Assembly (NCBI RefSeq): GCF_014843845.1
Contig: NZ_JHQS01000013.1
Location: 1 to 64,000, forward strand
Direction of reading: 5' to 3'
DNA from: Mesorhizobium amorphae
Lineage (GTDB): Bacteria > Pseudomonadota > Alphaproteobacteria > Rhizobiales > Rhizobiaceae
Length of the DNA stretch: 64,000 nucleotides
A model generated the notes under the pieces. It was not told the origin of the DNA. It was given only the letters and a program-made list of their open reading frames with translations, and searched no databases. Below are positions 34,651 through 44,795 of this stretch, piece by piece. Position 1 is the first letter of the stretch; every line of letters begins with the position of its first letter. A program made the position numbers and the translations under genes.

Positions 34651-36986
34651 TGGGCGCGCTGTTCGCCGCGCCCGCAGTGGAGGGACGCCTGGTCCGGGTG
34701 ACGGGGCTGGTGCAAGGCGTCGGCTTCCGGCCGACAGTCTGGCGCATCGCGACTGCTATGGGGCTATCGGGCCATATCCGCAACGATGCTGCAGGCGTGG
34801 AGATCGCGCTGTGGTGCAGCGATGCCGAGTTCGAGACCTTCGCGGACAGGCTAAAGGCGCAATGCCCGCCGCTGGCGCGCATCGACGGGATCGAGGCGGC
34901 GACGCTTGAGGGGCCGCGGCCGGCAGGCGGCTTCGCTATTACGGCGAGTGCGGGCGGGCAGGTGAAGACCGGCATCGCGCCCGACGCCGCCTGCTGCCCG
35001 CAATGTCTTGCGGAAGTGCTCGACCCCAAGGACCGGCGCTATTTCTACCCTTTCGCCAATTGCACGCATTGCGGGCCGCGGCTGTCGATCGTCAAGGCTA
35101 TCCCCTATGACCGCCGCTCGACCGCTATGGCACGATTTTCGATATGCGAGGATTGCCGGGCCGAGTACGAAAATCCGGCCGACCGCCGCTTTCACGCCCA
35201 GCCGATCGCCTGCCCGGCCTGCGGCCCGCGCGTCTGGTTGGAAGGTCCGGACCGCGTCGTGGTCGGCGGCGGCCCGCAGGCGGTGATCCGGGAAGCGGCG
35301 GCGCTGATCGGGGAAGGGCGGATCGTCGCGATCAAGGGCATCGGCGGGTTCCACCTCGCCTGCGACGCGACGGACGAAGCGGCGGTGGCGCAGCTGCGCG
35401 CCCGCAAGAAACGCGACGGCAAGCCGTTCGCGCTGATGGCGCGCGACTTGGAGCAGCTTGCCGAATTCGCGGAGCTGTCGGGCGAGGATCGCGCGGCGCT
35501 TGCCGCCCGAGCGGCGCCGATCGTGCTGGTGAAGCGCCGTGACAGCTGCAGCGTTGCGGCGGGCGTGGCGCCGGAGCACGAGCGGCTCGGTTTCATTCTG
35601 CCCTACACGCCCCTGCATCATCTCTTGCTGCGAGCGCTGGCCGCTCCGGTGGTGATGACCTCCGGCAATCGCTCGGGCGAGCCGCAATGTACGGACAACG
35701 ACGAGGCGCGGCAGGAGCTTGCCGGGATCGCCGACTTCTGGCTGATGCACGACCGCGAGATTGTCAACCGGCTAGACGACAGCGTGGTGCGCCGCGACGG
35801 TCACGGCATTTCGGTGTTGCGGCGCGCGCGTGGTTTCGCGCCGGAGCCGCTGGCGCTGCCGGCGGGCTTCGATGGCCCGGTCAGGGCGCTGGCTGCGGGC
35901 GGCGACCTAAAGGCCGCGTTCTGCCTGGCGGGCGACGGTAAGGCGCTGCTGTCGCAGCATCTCGGCGACCTCGACGAGCTGAAGAACCAGGACGCGTGGG
36001 GGCAGGCGTTGGGGCTGTATCGAAGCCTGTTCGACACGAAGCCGGACCTCATTGCGGCCGATCGGCATCCGGGCTACCGTTCGACCCGGCTTGCCATGGA
36101 GCTTGCCCGTGAGACCGCGGCGAGGTTTGTGCAGGTCCAGCACCATCACGCGCATCTCGCCTCGTGCCTTGCCCAGCACGGCCGCGCAATCGACGCACCG
36201 CCGGTGCTCGGCATTATCCTCGATGGTCTCGGATACGGCGATGACGGCACGATCTGGGGCGGCGAGTTCCTGCTCGGCGGCTATCGAGGGTTCCGCAGGC
36301 TGGCATACTTCGAGCCGGTCGCCATGCCCGGCGGCGACAAGGCCAGCGTCGAGCCGTGGCGCAATGCCTATGCGCATCTGCGGGCGGCTTTCGGTCCGGA
36401 TTTCCTGGCCAAGCTTCCTGTCGATCGGCCCTTCGTCCGCGCCTTGGCCGAAAAGCCGCTTGGCGTGCTGGACCGGATGATCGAGAGGGGCGTCAATGCT
36501 CCGCTTGCTTCCTCGGCGGGGCGCCTTTTCGATGCCTGCGCGGCAGTCCTCGGCATCTGTTTCGAGCGCCAGAGCTACGAGGGGCAAGCCGGCATGGAGA
36601 TGGAGGCGCTCGCCAGCCCGTTCATGGATGCGGCCGAGGCTTGGCCAGCAACCTCGCCGAAGGGGCCGGTTATCTCCTGGAAAGGTCTGTGGGAAGCGCT
36701 TCTTCGCGATCAGGCTTCGGGCGTCGAAACCGGGCTGATTGCCGCGCGCTTCCACAGGACGCTGATAGAGATCATCTCGCGGAAAGCCATCGGACTCACT
36801 AAGGAAAACGGCGTCGGCACGGTCGCACTGTCCGGTGGCGCTTTCCAGAATCGGCTGCTGCTCAACGGCGTACTCGCCGAGCTCACAGTTGCGGGATTGG
36901 AGGGGCTGGCGCACGCAAGCGTTCCCGCAAACGACGGCGGTCTGGCGCTCGGCCAGGCAATGATCGGCCTAGCCCTTTGGCATTGA
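34650..36986 (+). CDS. hypF: Carbamoyltransferase HypF
   Basis: About 778 residues from the ATG at 34650, which overlaps the preceding stop; an ATG at 34626 adds eight. The order of domains is complete: acylphosphatase (VTGLVQGVGFRPTVWRIA), two zinc-finger pairs (CCPQCLAEVLDP, CTHCGPR, CEDCRAEY, CPACGPR), a YrdC-like domain (IKGIGGFHLACDA), and the HypF/Kae1-type domain (HHHAHLASCLAQH). It carbamoylates HypE to start cyanide synthesis. Placement at the end of the cluster rather than after hypB is a rearrangement. Its last 120 bp are repeated at 46780. Confidence 0.94.
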   Translation: MGALFAAPAVEGRLVRVTGLVQGVGFRPTVWRIATAMGLSGHIRNDAAGVEIALWCSDAEFETFADRLKAQCPPLARIDGIEAATLEGPRPAGGFAITASAGGQVKTGIAPDAACCPQCLAEVLDPKDRRYFYPFANCTHCGPRLSIVKAIPYDRRSTAMARFSICEDCRAEYENPADRRFHAQPIACPACGPRVWLEGPDRVVVGGGPQAVIREAAALIGEGRIVAIKGIGGFHLACDATDEAAVAQLRARKKRDGKPFALMARDLEQLAEFAELSGEDRAALAARAAPIVLVKRRDSCSVAAGVAPEHERLGFILPYTPLHHLLLRALAAPVVMTSGNRSGEPQCTDNDEARQELAGIADFWLMHDREIVNRLDDSVVRRDGHGISVLRRARGFAPEPLALPAGFDGPVRALAAGGDLKAAFCLAGDGKALLSQHLGDLDELKNQDAWGQALGLYRSLFDTKPDLIAADRHPGYRSTRLAMELARETAARFVQVQHHHAHLASCLAQHGRAIDAPPVLGIILDGLGYGDDGTIWGGEFLLGGYRGFRRLAYFEPVAMPGGDKASVEPWRNAYAHLRAAFGPDFLAKLPVDRPFVRALAEKPLGVLDRMIERGVNAPLASSAGRLFDACAAVLGICFERQSYEGQAGMEMEALASPFMDAAEAWPATSPKGPVISWKGLWEALLRDQASGVETGLIAARFHRTLIEIISRKAIGLTKENGVGTVALSGGAFQNRLLLNGVLAELTVAGLEGLAHASVPANDGGLALGQAMIGLALWH

Positions 36987-37178
36987 GACCAATCGTTGAA
37001 GAATTTCAGCATCGTCAATATAGGACGGTGCGCATTGTGACGAGCGGCGGCCAGCTTGGCGCATTCGTCCGGGCTGTAAGTGGCGTATCGCCGGGTAAAA
37101 GGACTAGCTAGGAATGATGCTCCGAGAGGGAATAGGCGAGGACAGGTACCTCCAAGCCGCGCAGCCAAGTAGCGTTTC
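36867..37178 (+). repeat. Direct repeat copy 1: hypF 3' end plus downstream DNA (putative left attachment side)
   Basis: From GGCGTACTCGCCGAGC to AGCCAAGTAGCGTTTC. It covers the last 120 bases of hypF and about 190 bases beyond. The same sequence, with scattered differences, recurs at 46780-47098 in the same orientation. This copy keeps the hypF frame open. A broken integrase begins about 110 bp further on. Confidence 0.8.
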
Positions 37179-37290
37179 CCTCTCCCGCTACCAATCCCAC
37201 CCTAAGGGATTGATCTGATTATAAGAGATTGATTTCAAAACGATTCTGTTCTCGCAGCCGGTACCATTTACCGGCACATTACGAGAAGAT

Positions 37291-38186
37291 ATGGCGATAC
37301 CTCGTCGGCACCGGCTCCGAGCAAAAGCTTACCTGCACAAGCGAGATGAAGAGAATTCGCGTACAGGGGCATATTTCCTTAGCTCGGATCATCCTGAGTA
37401 TGACGAGTTGGTTGCAGAGGCCGCCGCCGACGTCCGCGAAGCCTTGAATGAGGCGTCCGGCGAGCGTCGCACCACCGATCCCCGCGCCCTTGAACTGCTG
37501 GTTGAACACGGCGTAGTGGCGCAAGCCAAAGCGGACGAACTGAAAGGATCGGGCTGGCCGGACGAATTGGCCACGCATCGCGCCTTCCAATATTTCTGCC
37601 GCTTGATCGAACAAGCCGATTTGGCGCTAGCCAATCGTCGCTATCGCTCATGGGAAACCGGCTGCCTGTCTAGAATCGATTACAACGCGTTCGGTGCAAC
37701 AATCAGCCCTGTCGCGCAGCCGCGACACTCGCTCCCCGCAGTCGCCGGCAAGACCCTAGCCGATCTGAAATCAACATTCATGGCGCAGCGAGCGGTAGGG
37801 GTCACGAAATCAAGGGCCGCCCAATACGCATCCCCTTCCGCGTCTTGGAAGAGCAGTTGGGATCAAACGTTGAATTGTGTGCGATCAGCCGCGATGACGC
37901 CCGAAAAGTTGCCGAGTTTCTGCCTCGCATCCCCTCCCACGCCACACAGCATCATAAAGGCTACAGCTTGACCGACGCGGCGGCGCGACACGCGGCAGCG
38001 ACCGGGGCACCCGCCAACAGATCGAGTGAAGCCCAAAAACATCTGCAGGTCATCAACCTTATATTCAAATTTGCCTTAAACGAAGGCTCACGGAACCAAA
38101 CTTGGCAAAAATGGGTGCATCGCTCGCAGCGAAATACGCCGGGCAGGCCGATGCTTGCAAATTGGTCCGCAACTCGCTCTTCATGA
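37291..38186 (+). pseudogene. Tyrosine-type site-specific integrase, truncated and frameshifted
   Basis: The first frame (37291-about 37830) has the N-terminal layout of phage-type integrases (FQYFCRLIEQADLALANRRY, then VAGKTLADLKSTFMAQR). A second frame (37845-38186) continues the SAM-like core-binding domain (CAISRDDARKVAEFLPRIPS, then LTDAAARHAAATG and HLQVINLIFKFALNEG). The catalytic C-terminal domain with RHRY residues is absent. Position next to the duplicated hypF end fits an integrative element that entered there and then lost mobility. Confidence 0.65.
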
Positions 38187-38213
38187 CGCAGAGGGCATCT
38201 CAATCAGATCCAT

Positions 38214-39641
38214 GTGCAAACTCCTGAACGAACGTCATCTACCGGCCTACGGGGGCGGGAACTGGCACGTGACATCGGTCGCGAGGACATTGCGGCGATA
38301 CCGTTCACTGACACAGTCAGGGATGCATCAATGAAAGACCTCACGACTAAGGAGCTAAGAACTTTATTTTCGCATGCAGATGCCTTGTTCAGCAAGAAAT
38401 CGTTTATAGCTCCTAAGTCTTTTTTTGAGATTCCGAAAGACAAGTATTTTGCGCGCGAGATAAAGATTGCCAAGAATAAACAAAGTTATTTGACCGATCA
38501 TGGGCTCAAGAACTTCGTCAAGGTCGTTGAGCTACTCGACAAACGTGACATTTTTTCTGGGCAAGCGGAATTCTCGAATATCTGGAGCGCCTGGAAGGCT
38601 ACCGTCGAAAATTGGTTCTCAGATGGCCTCCAGCCAGAGAGTGGGAGTGAAGTCGTGAACGCCATTGCGGATCGTCTGACCCCTACCATTCGAAAACATA
38701 ATTTTATCGTTCCAATTTTTGGCCTCAAACTCGAAAGGAATGAGCCCTTTCAAGTCGGATCGATGTCGATTTTGCGAGACCCGGAACCGCTGCTGGACAG
38801 AGCCGGTGTCTCGCGCAATTCCGATGACATCTCTTCCATCCAGGAGATAAATCAAGGCAACCTCTGGCTCTTCGGCTCAGCGCACGGCACTGCGAATGTG
38901 GCTCAGCGGGTGTTTTACGAACAGGCTACTTTGACCGTTGGTCTGATCGCTATTGCGGCGGCAGCTAGATACGAAGGAGGCGCCACCGCTTTCCGGATAG
39001 GGATTAGTATGTCGCCGGAAGACACCTTGGGGCGCGCGGCCTGGATGTCTTGGGACGACATTGAGAATAGTCTTACGACGCACTACAAATTCGCAAGAGG
39101 GCAGCCGTTTGCGGTCGATACCGAGCTATCTTCTGTATCGGATGATATTAAGATGGTGCATCTGGCTTTCGCGATCTTGCAGAAGGAGAAAAAAACTCCT
39201 CTCGAAGAGGCCATCGAGAGGGCTATTTACTGGTTCTCAGACGCCCACCGAGACTCGTCACTTGTCATGAGAATCGTCAAATACTGGAGTTGTGTCGAGG
39301 CATTCTTCTCGCTGAAAAAAGAGGAAATAACGCATTCGGCTTCGGCGGGACTCGCCAGCATACTAGTTTATGGTGGTTTTCGGTACGCCGACCTTTCGGA
39401 ATACAAACCCCTAAAAAAGCAAATCAGCAAACTTTATGACGTCAGATCAAAAGCTGTCCACAGCGCCGCACATCGCCACGTAACGGAGGAAAACGTTGCC
39501 CAGTTTAGCCAGTGGGTCGCCTGGATGATTATCGAAATTGTGGGCCTGAGTGCGCAGGGCTATACGACGCTTGCCCAACTCAAGGAACAAGTCGATCGGC
39601 TCGACTCTATCAGCCGAACGATGCCGGGCAAGAAATCTTGA
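38214..39641 (+). CDS. HEPN-domain protein (ApeA-like), possible defence RNase
   Basis: 475 residues; the start is uncertain (in-frame ATGs at 38214 and 38331). The C-terminal part carries a HEPN signature, R-x4-H in YDVRSKAVHSAAHRH, preceded by a helical region with VMRIVKYWSCVEAFFSLKKE. This arrangement resembles Apea-like HEPN proteins, several of which are anti-phage RNases. The N-terminal 300 residues have no clear match. Codon use is less GC-rich than the hup genes, consistent with transfer. Confidence 0.55.
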   Translation: MQTPERTSSTGLRGRELARDIGREDIAAIPFTDTVRDASMKDLTTKELRTLFSHADALFSKKSFIAPKSFFEIPKDKYFAREIKIAKNKQSYLTDHGLKNFVKVVELLDKRDIFSGQAEFSNIWSAWKATVENWFSDGLQPESGSEVVNAIADRLTPTIRKHNFIVPIFGLKLERNEPFQVGSMSILRDPEPLLDRAGVSRNSDDISSIQEINQGNLWLFGSAHGTANVAQRVFYEQATLTVGLIAIAAAARYEGGATAFRIGISMSPEDTLGRAAWMSWDDIENSLTTHYKFARGQPFAVDTELSSVSDDIKMVHLAFAILQKEKKTPLEEAIERAIYWFSDAHRDSSLVMRIVKYWSCVEAFFSLKKEEITHSASAGLASILVYGGFRYADLSEYKPLKKQISKLYDVRSKAVHSAAHRHVTEENVAQFSQWVAWMIIEIVGLSAQGYTTLAQLKEQVDRLDSISRTMPGKKS

Positions 39642-39746
39642 CTGCTTCATACAGGCGAAGCGTCAGGGTAGCACACTGCATTGTTAGCAGGCGAACCGGC
39701 GTGATACTGATGCATAGAGCGGTGACATACTTTTTTTGGGGGAAGC

Positions 39747-40550
39747 ATGCCTTCTGTAACCGATCCGGCAAGAGAACTTGCAGACGTCTTCGAGAGGCTT
39801 TCACCGGGTGCAAAAGGCCGCGGTGACGATCATTTGGCCTCACAGTTCGGCGTCGCTGCTTGGTCCACCAATTTCTATCAGATCGTTTTCTGCATAACCG
39901 AGCGCTCCGACGCATTAATGGAAATTATTGCGGGGCTTGAGATGGACGATGATTTAAAGAACGACGCAAGACGGCACCTCAAGGATATACGGCAGGCCTT
40001 TGCACGGGACTCACTCTCAAAGAGCTGGCAGGATGTGGGGGCAAAACATCTTCGGAGGGAGAATGTTCAGCCGATCAAGATGCTTTCTCCTTACGTTCGA
40101 CAGAAAATCTTCTACCCCAAACTTGACGACGAAGAGGTGAAAGAACTGCTAGAGCTTCTAGCGAAGCTGCAAGACTGGCTAGAGAAGCAGCAACTCGCAG
40201 AGCAGGATTTCGTTCGGCAGGCAATTTTGGAGAGTATCCGGAATGTTCGCTTTCGGCTCGAACGAATCGGGTGGCTAGGATGGGGATACACTGTAAGTTC
40301 AATTCGAGAGGTAATCGGCGCGTACCTTGCTTTGGAAAGTGGACTTCCGGATGTCGCAGTCGCGCCTGACGCCGAGGCGGTTTTGAAAAAGGTTCGAGCG
40401 TTCCTAAAGACCTTCTACGAAAAAACCGGAACGATGAAGGACGTGGTCGACACCGGGGACTTTTTGTTGAAAGCCTACGGTGCCGCATCTTTAGTTTATC
40501 ACGGCGCGGGAATTGCCGGGCTGTTGACGTATGCCGGAATCAGCCCGTAG
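39747..40550 (+). CDS. Hypothetical protein, helical
   Basis: 267 residues, not recognised. Predicted to be mostly helical, with a charged stretch LDDEEVKELLELLAKLQDWL that looks like coiled coil, and a hydrophobic C-terminus (AASLVYHGAGIAGLLTYAGI) that could insert in a membrane. It lies between the HEPN gene and a decayed DUF262 gene in the island, so a role in defence is possible but unproven. Confidence 0.5.
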   Translation: MPSVTDPARELADVFERLSPGAKGRGDDHLASQFGVAAWSTNFYQIVFCITERSDALMEIIAGLEMDDDLKNDARRHLKDIRQAFARDSLSKSWQDVGAKHLRRENVQPIKMLSPYVRQKIFYPKLDDEEVKELLELLAKLQDWLEKQQLAEQDFVRQAILESIRNVRFRLERIGWLGWGYTVSSIREVIGAYLALESGLPDVAVAPDAEAVLKKVRAFLKTFYEKTGTMKDVVDTGDFLLKAYGAASLVYHGAGIAGLLTYAGISP

Positions 40551-40578
40551 CGACGGAGGCACCGAATGCGCGGTTGGA

Positions 40579-41353
40579 ATGACGGTGATGAGGACTTTCA
40601 CATTTCCGCCGTCTGAGCGACGGCTCATCACACCGCCATTGGACTTGTCGGTTCAAACACTTTATGACCAGTGGAATGAAAAGGCTTCTGATACTCCCTG
40701 TAATACAACGAGGATACCTGTGGGACAACAGAAAGTCCAGCCGGTTAATAGAATCGATACTGCTTAATATTCCGATTCCCGTAATGTATTTCGCAGAAAC
40801 CGAGGAGGCGAGATACGAAATGTTTGATGGGCACGAATGGGTTCGTTCTATAGATCGTTACTTTAATAATGAATTCGCACTTGGCGGGCTATCGGTCCTA
40901 CGGGAATATAGAGCAAAGAATTTTTTTCAGCTTCCGGAACGTGAACAACGGTTCTGCCGAATGCGGACTCACAGGATTATACTTGTCTCCATTTATTCTC
41001 AACCGAACATGAAATTTGAAATATATGAAAGACTGAATACCGGCTCCATAATGCTCAACGCGCAAGAGCTTCGCAATTCAATTTACCGGGGCCCATTTAA
41101 CGACCTTCTTCACGAACTCGTAACAGACACCACTTTTCGATCACTGATCGGCACCAAAACGCCCCGTCGCCGAATGGTAGACGAAGAACTGTTGCTGCGA
41201 TCTTGCCCGAATTTTCTGTCACTTGACGTCGATAAAACTGCCGACACCGGCGATGTATTGAAAAGAATAATGGCTGGCACCACGGATAACGAAAATCCCG
41301 CAGACCTCGATGAGATGGAAGTACAGCAGTCCGCTGAATCTGGGTCTCGATGA
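40579..41353 (+). pseudogene. DUF262 (GmrSD/ParB-like) gene, frameshifted and decayed
   Basis: One frame gives FPPSERRLITPPLDLSVQTL, then YDQWNEK. From about 40680 another frame continues RLLILPVIQRGYLWDNRKSS and then NAQELRNSIYRGPFNDLLHE. These are the DUF262 N-terminal nuclease/NTPase-like segments. The catalytic DGQxR motif has become DGHEWVRS, and the C-terminal part after LLLR is out of frame. DUF262 proteins occur in type IV restriction systems and other defence modules. This copy is inactive by appearance. Confidence 0.65.
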
Positions 41354-41874
41354 GGATCGTCTGGCGGCAACGCTGCTCGTCTCGATCTTCTCCGTCCTGC
41401 GCAACCTCTTCGTTCCACCCCGCTCAAGACGCTCCGCGTTTCAAATCCACCTTCCCCGTCTGAACGCAATGGCGGAGTCGAAGGCCGTGACTGCGGTCAG
41501 CTGACAGCAGAGCACGCAGCTTCAGCGCGTTTCTATGACAGCGCCCAGCGCTCGGTTGCATGCCCGGCAGTCGGGCTCATTGTCGGCCTTCTGACAACGT
41601 CGGACAAGGAACGCTGCACTATCAGAGCGATCATGTTGTCTAAAAATGGCTTTCTGGATTGGCATGGCATTTGCTCCGCTAATCGCAAATAGCAACGGCA
41701 CGAACCGCGCAGGAGTTCCTCCATAAACAGCCTCAGGGAGTCGCCAATCGCCCGCCGCTTAAGGAAGCTCAGCAGTGTGACATCGATGAGGACCTGGCGG
41801 AAGGCCGGACAGGTCCGCGATACCGACAGGTGGACGGCCTAATCTGTTTGTACTCGTTCTGCACAGTAGGATGG
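41354..41874. other. Decayed stretch between DUF262 remnant and exporter operon
   Basis: About 520 bp with no gene I can support; short open frames show no recognisable domain. No clear promoter for the following operon was identified. Confidence 0.35.
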
Positions 41875-42816
41875 ATGATGGCCAGCACAAAGGAAAGTTT
41901 GACCGTGGACGTTGTCGAAAGTGTTTCAATACCTGTCAGGAGGTCACGGATGTCATTCTTCTCGGCGGACCTGGCCCTACTGGGTGTCGCATTCTTTTGG
42001 GGCGCGAGCTATCCGGTCGCGAAAGGCGCACTATTCTATGCGCCGGTTTTGATCGTCATTTTTTATCGCTTCCTGATTACCACGATCTTTACGGCAGTGG
42101 TGGCAAGACATGAGATCACATCGATCTCATGGGGCGATTGCATCCGCGGCCTCGTATTGGGGACAATACTTTTTTTGATCTTTATTGCTGAGACTTACGG
42201 TGTTGCATCAACAAGCGCCATGAACACGGCTCTGATCATTTCGCTTTGTGTAATTTTCACGCCGATCATCGACTATGGGCTATCGCGGCGACTTCCACCA
42301 ACGGGCATATTGGCAAGTGCTGCCATATCCTGCATCGGTGTAGGCATTCTCACTGGCGGGATCGGCAAGTTCAGTCCGGGTGACGTGCTTGTGCTGGGGG
42401 CTGCGATTCTGCGGGCGATTATGGTCGTTTCCACCAAACGCCTTCTGACCGGCCGACAGATTTCGTCTGCAGCACTGACGGCCATCCAGGGATCGGCAGT
42501 GGCAACACTCACTTTCGTTTTGGCCGTCGCTCAATTCGGAATCTCCGGCCTTATTGTGAAGGCCAACCTTCAGTTTTGGGGCGCTGTCGCCTTCCTTTCA
42601 CTCTTCTGCACCATCGCTGCATTCTACATTCAAAACGCCGCGGTCAGAAAATCCACCCCGACACGGGTTGGCTTCCTGATGGGAACAGAACCTCTTTTTG
42701 GTTTCGTCCTCGCGCACCTTCTCCTGACAGAATCTTTGACCGCAACGAGCTTGATAGGAGCAGGCCTCATCCTCGCCGGAACCTTTGCCGGCATCTTTTT
42801 CGAGAACAGGAACTGA
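41875..42816 (+). CDS. DMT (EamA) family exporter
   Basis: About 313 residues from the ATG at 41875; a later ATG at 41950 would begin directly before the first span. Ten hydrophobic segments and two EamA repeats are visible (ADLALLGVAFFWGASYPVAK in the first; GFLMGTEPLFGFVLAHLLLT in the second). Members export amino acids and small metabolites (RhtA type). It is followed in four bases by an ArgG-like ligase and then a dioxygenase, which suggests export of a modified amino acid made by those enzymes. Confidence 0.8.
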   Translation: MMASTKESLTVDVVESVSIPVRRSRMSFFSADLALLGVAFFWGASYPVAKGALFYAPVLIVIFYRFLITTIFTAVVARHEITSISWGDCIRGLVLGTILFLIFIAETYGVASTSAMNTALIISLCVIFTPIIDYGLSRRLPPTGILASAAISCIGVGILTGGIGKFSPGDVLVLGAAILRAIMVVSTKRLLTGRQISSAALTAIQGSAVATLTFVLAVAQFGISGLIVKANLQFWGAVAFLSLFCTIAAFYIQNAAVRKSTPTRVGFLMGTEPLFGFVLAHLLLTESLTATSLIGAGLILAGTFAGIFFENRN

Positions 42817-42819
42817 CAA

Positions 42820-44061
42820 ATGAATCCCGTCTCAACTTCGATCAAACCACCGATCGGCGGCATTTCGAGTTTCGAAGATCTGGAGGCTTTTCCGAACCGA
42901 AACGCACCAGTTGCAACCATGTTCAGCGGCGGTCTCGACAGCACCTACCTTCTCTACAAGCTGCAAAGCCTTGGCTTTGCGAACATTGAAGCTGTCGCAG
43001 CGGATGTCGGATCGTCAATCGACAAGCCTTCGCTGGAACAGGCGGCAGCCCGGTTCGGCGCGCGCTTTGTCTGTCTCGAAGGGCGGGAAGCTTTTGTCGA
43101 ACAAGGCGTGAAACCCGCCATTCGGGCCCACGCCAAGTACCATGACAACTATCCGTTAAGCAGTTCCTTGAGCCGTCCCGTAATTGCCTCGTTGGTTGTT
43201 GACCATGCAACGTCAATCGGCTCACGGCTGCTTCTTCATACAGCAAACCTTTCGCAAAACAGTCTTCCGCGCCTTAATAATAGTATCAAGCGCTCGGGAT
43301 TTTCCGGTAACTTCGGCAGTCCGTATGAACGCTCGGTAATTTCCCGGCAGCAGAAAGCCGCTGCCCTCTCCAAGTTCGGACTGACTTTTGTAACGGACCG
43401 CACGTGGAGCGGGGACGAAAATCTCTGGTGCCGGGAATTCGAGTCTGGGCCTTTGGAAGATCCCGAGAACTTTTCCATCCCGGAAGAGGCATTTGATTGG
43501 ACGCGCAAAATTAACGCAGAGCAGCCGGTAGAGATCAAACTCGGGTTTATCGACGGAAATCTCGTGTCAATTGATGACCGTGATGTTGCACTGATCGACA
43601 CAATCCCGCTCCTGAATAAAACAGTTGGCAATTTCGGACACGGTCGCTTTGTTGGCCTTGAACACATCTCAACCGGTGAAAAGGTTCTCGAAGTCCGCGA
43701 GGCCCCTGCGGCGGCCATTATCATGGACGCGCTGCGGCACCTCGAAACCGCTTCCCTTGGCGTCGGATCAATCGTGTTGAAGCAAGGGCTTGAGCAAGCC
43801 TGGTCCCAGGAGGCGGTTTCAGGTGCATGGGGCAGTACTATTCACAAGATGTGCGAACGGGCCATAACGTCCGCACTCGAGGGCGTCAGCGGGAGCGTCA
43901 GCTACATAGTCGATAACACGCGCTTTTTACCTCGGTCCATCATAGCCAGCACGCCGAAATACATTAGGGACCGCCACCTTTGGGAATACCAAGCCGCGAG
44001 CCGGGAAGCGTCCTCTAAAACTTCCCCCCTCGCCAAATGCCAAAACGGGAGACACCCATGA
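42820..44061 (+). CDS. Argininosuccinate synthase-like ligase with altered active-site loop
   Basis: 413 residues with an ArgG-type layout: the ATP pyrophosphatase loop [15 protein letters not shown], an [15 protein letters not shown] segment, [40 protein letters not shown], and HVGIKSRE-like [15 protein letters not shown]. The aspartate/citrulline loop, normally HGCTGKGNDQ, reads HTANLSQNS here, so its substrates are probably not those of arginine synthesis. Family chemistry is adenylation of a carbonyl oxygen followed by amine attack. It overlaps the dioxygenase gene by 25 bases. True arginine biosynthesis is unlikely. Confidence 0.72.
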   Translation: MNPVSTSIKPPIGGISSFEDLEAFPNRNAPVATMFSGGLDSTYLLYKLQSLGFANIEAVAADVGSSIDKPSLEQAAARFGARFVCLEGREAFVEQGVKPAIRAHAKYHDNYPLSSSLSRPVIASLVVDHATSIGSRLLLHTANLSQNSLPRLNNSIKRSGFSGNFGSPYERSVISRQQKAAALSKFGLTFVTDRTWSGDENLWCREFESGPLEDPENFSIPEEAFDWTRKINAEQPVEIKLGFIDGNLVSIDDRDVALIDTIPLLNKTVGNFGHGRFVGLEHISTGEKVLEVREAPAAAIIMDALRHLETASLGVGSIVLKQGLEQAWSQEAVSGAWGSTIHKMCERAITSALEGVSGSVSYIVDNTRFLPRSIIASTPKYIRDRHLWEYQAASREASSKTSPLAKCQNGRHP

Positions 44062-44795
44062 TCGCACCTCAGGCGCTATGCAGCCTCAGTCAAGAATGCA
44101 CTGATCATCTGATGACAGATGGATCCTGGTTTTCGAGAGGTGAGCGCACCGAATCCTGCTTCGGCATCGAAATTGATGCCGGCTGGAAGAACTTTGCTGA
44201 CCACTGGAATCGACTGCTTCTCGATGAATACATGCGTGACGGTGGGACATATCGCTACAGGCGCTATAGCGCGTTTGAATATGACGCAGTTGACGGAATT
44301 TTTCGGCTCCTGCCGCATGCCCCTTACGAGCAATCGAAAACCATCAACCTCTTGAATGGCGGCTTCAAGCGTTACTTCGAGCCCCTTGAACAATCCTTTA
44401 TAGATCATCCTGTCTTAAACAAGATTCTGACAGGTTTCTGCAGAATTCTATGTGAAGCCGCTCGACATGATCGTTGGAATATCAAGCTCCACCCCTACCG
44501 GATTGTTGCACGCGACGGTGTAAACGGCAAACCAGCACCCGAGGGCCTTCACCAGGACGGGGTGGATTTCATCGTTTCTTACATGATCGGGAGGGTTAAC
44601 GTCACCGGCGGTATGAGCACGATTACAGATACCTCAAAGAGGTTCCTCAGCGAGGTCGAAATGAACATGCCGAATGATTTTGTGATCTGCGACGACCGCA
44701 AGAGGTTTCACGATGTATCATCGATCGTGACCGAAAATCCGAAAATGCCGTTCGCATATCGTGACGTCCTTGTCATCGCCTTCGAGAAACTATGA
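44037..44795 (+). CDS. 2-oxoglutarate/Fe(II) dioxygenase (isoleucine hydroxylase family)
   Basis: 252 residues of the 2OG-Fe dioxygenase family that includes bacterial free amino acid hydroxylases. The iron ligands are His and Asp in [11 protein letters not shown], a later His in RKRFHDVSS, and the 2OG-binding Arg in [14 protein letters not shown] at the C-terminus. The start may be at 44058 ([11 protein letters not shown]) rather than 44037. In other bacteria such hydroxylases sit with DMT exporters. Here an ArgG-like ligase is added between them. Confidence 0.75.
   Translation: MPKRETPMIAPQALCSLSQECTDHLMTDGSWFSRGERTESCFGIEIDAGWKNFADHWNRLLLDEYMRDGGTYRYRRYSAFEYDAVDGIFRLLPHAPYEQSKTINLLNGGFKRYFEPLEQSFIDHPVLNKILTGFCRILCEAARHDRWNIKLHPYRIVARDGVNGKPAPEGLHQDGVDFIVSYMIGRVNVTGGMSTITDTSKRFLSEVEMNMPNDFVICDDRKRFHDVSSIVTENPKMPFAYRDVLVIAFEKL

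Noticed and set aside
33665..35029. A 454-codon minus-strand frame
   Set aside because: Antisense of hypX and hypF with no ribosome binding site or known domain.
41848..41868. A TGT-N11-ACA pattern before the exporter operon, considered as a NifA site
   Set aside because: Spacing is 11 rather than 10 and no -24/-12 element lies downstream at a sensible distance.
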